Assembly (NCBI RefSeq): GCF_014206815.1
Contig: NZ_JACHNP010000002.1
Location: forward strand, 62,001 to 126,000
Source: Xanthomonas sp. F10
Lineage (GTDB): Bacteria; Pseudomonadota; Gammaproteobacteria; Xanthomonadales; Xanthomonadaceae
DNA length: 64,000 nucleotides
Reading direction: 5' to 3'
Shown: positions 63,006 through 64,000 of the stretch, piece by piece
Numbering within the stretch: the first letter of the stretch is position 1
Layout of the letters: each line of letters starts with the position of its first letter
The notes under the pieces: generated by a model
Database searches by the model: none
What the model was told of the DNA's origin: nothing
What the model saw: only the letters and a program-made list of their open reading frames with translations
Position numbers and translations under genes: made by a program

Positions 63006-64000
63006 ATGGCGTTGAGCTTCGCCACCGATGCCGTCACCGCTCCACGTGCGCTGGGCGCCAGCGGCGTGCACCTGTCCACGCTGGGCTTCGGCGCCGCACC
63101 GATCGGCAACCTGTACGCCGAGGTGGACGATGCGGTGGCGCTGGCCGCGGTGGCCGATGCCTATGCCGCCGGCATCCGCCATTTCGACACCGCGCCGTAC
63201 TACGGCTACGGGCTGAGCGAGCAGCGCCTGGGGCAGGGCCTGCGCGGGCTGCCGCGCGCCAGCTACACGCTTTCGACCAAGGTCGGGCGCTGCGTCTACG
63301 ACGATGCCGCGGCCGCGCCGGGGCGCGAGGGCTTCGCCGTCGCCGGGCGCCGCGCCGAGTTCGACTACAGCCGCGACGGCGTGCTGCGTGCATTCGAGTC
63401 CAGCCTGCAGCGGCTCGGCACCGATCACATCGATGTGCTGCTGCTGCACGACATCGGCCGCCTGACCCACGGCGCACGCCATCCGGCCATGCTGCGGCAG
63501 GCGCTGGACGAGGCCTTGCCGACGATGGCCGCGCTCAAGGCGCAGGGCGCGTGCCGGGCGATCGGCATCGGCGTCAACGAGGAAGACGTGGCGGTGGAAC
63601 TGCTGCCGCTGTTCCCGCTCGACTGCGTGATGCTGGCAGGCCGCTACACCCTACTCGAGCAGCACGCCGCGCAGCGGATCATGGCGCAGGCGCTGCAGCG
63701 GCAGGTCGGCATCCTGGTCGCCGGGCCGTACAGCTCCGGCCTGCTGAGCGATGCGCGCGGCCCGGGCGAGACCTACAACTACGCGCCGGTAGATGCGGCC
63801 ACGCTGCAGCACGCGCAGCGCCTGTTCGCAGCCTGCGCGGCGCACGGCGTGGACGTGGGCGCGGCGGCGCTGCAGTTCCCGCTTGCGCATCCGGCGGTGA
63901 GCACGGTGGTCGCGGGCATGCGCACGCCGGCGGAAGTGGCCAGCGCCGCCACGCGCCTGCGCGCGGCGATTCCCGCGGCACTGTGGCAACAGCTGCGCGA
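63006..64000 (+). CDS. Aldo/keto reductase, sugar dehydrogenase type (3' end outside window)
   Basis: The first ~331 residues are present. AKR fold marks: LGFGAAPIGNLY, the catalytic Asp/Tyr block FDTAPYYGYGLSEQRLG, Lys in STKVGR, His in LLLHDI and the cofactor-proximal IGIGVNEEDV. The pattern is that of D-threo-aldose/L-fucose 1-dehydrogenases, which oxidise a sugar to its lactone. Preceded by an AT-rich promoter-like region, it probably starts a sugar-catabolic operon continuing beyond the right edge. Confidence 0.9.
   Translation, partial: MALSFATDAVTAPRALGASGVHLSTLGFGAAPIGNLYAEVDDAVALAAVADAYAAGIRHFDTAPYYGYGLSEQRLGQGLRGLPRASYTLSTKVGRCVYDDAAAAPGREGFAVAGRRAEFDYSRDGVLRAFESSLQRLGTDHIDVLLLHDIGRLTHGARHPAMLRQALDEALPTMAALKAQGACRAIGIGVNEEDVAVELLPLFPLDCVMLAGRYTLLEQHAAQRIMAQALQRQVGILVAGPYSSGLLSDARGPGETYNYAPVDAATLQHAQRLFAACAAHGVDVGAAALQFPLAHPAVSTVVAGMRTPAEVASAATRLRAAIPAALWQQLR

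Overview
The window reads as a high-GC gammaproteobacterial chromosome segment of the Xanthomonadaceae, most likely Xanthomonas. The reasons are two putative antibacterial type IV secretion effectors carrying the XVIPCD recruitment domain, a xylan side-chain utilisation cluster of the Xanthomonas type, TonB-dependent receptor loci without a nearby energiser, and many copies of two short palindromic intergenic repeat families. No rRNA, tRNA, CRISPR array or complete insertion sequence was seen.

Layout. 1-11594: a LacI-type regulator (cut by the window edge) divergent from a tightly coupled operon: GH67 alpha-glucuronidase, SGNH acetylesterase, GH43, GH3 with an inserted PA14 domain, and a GPH sugar symporter fused to a second GH43 domain. 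Together these would strip and hydrolyse xylo-oligosaccharides and import the products. 11868-18381: a murein-peptide scavenging locus. An L-Ala-D/L-Glu epimerase and a secreted NlpC/P60 endopeptidase are transcribed divergently from a TonB-dependent receptor and an AmiD-type amidase lipoprotein, with a symmetric TTGACA dyad between them. 18495-24855: a peptidoglycan-warfare island with two paralogous proteins of unknown fold, effector 1, an LprI-type lysozyme-inhibitor lipoprotein and effector 2. A VanX-type D-Ala-D-Ala dipeptidase follows.

25767-38000: mostly housekeeping and small conserved genes: zinc-ribbon protein, EF-hand secreted protein, HAD phosphatases, HglS-type 2-oxoadipate dioxygenase, M17 aminopeptidase, AI-2E family permease, a YqjD/YqjE-like membrane-protein group, KTSC protein and a DegP/DegQ protease. 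38421-43485: a B12-dependent (class II) ribonucleotide reductase in two genes. The catalytic subunit carries a LAGLIDADG intein placed exactly before the catalytic NPCGE cysteine. A histone-H1-like gene lies between the two, and the accessory subunit holds a palindromic repeat read in frame plus an A9 tract.

43513-45252: a conspicuously AT-rich P-loop ATPase gene, clearly foreign against its surroundings and the best candidate for an unstudied stand-alone (possibly defence) gene. 45438-55610: a PPOX flavoprotein, an EAL-domain protein, a frameshifted SDR remnant, lipid acyltransferase, a secreted barnase-like RNase, exonuclease III with a long basic tail that ends inside a repeat, and HDOD and DUF1456 proteins. 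55654-55925 is a MITE-like element with near-perfect terminal inverted repeats. 56062-61449 is the glycerol regulon glpR-glpD-glpF-glpK with a strong GlpR operator before glpD. The window ends with a proline-rich small protein, a HAD phosphatase and a truncated aldo/keto reductase.
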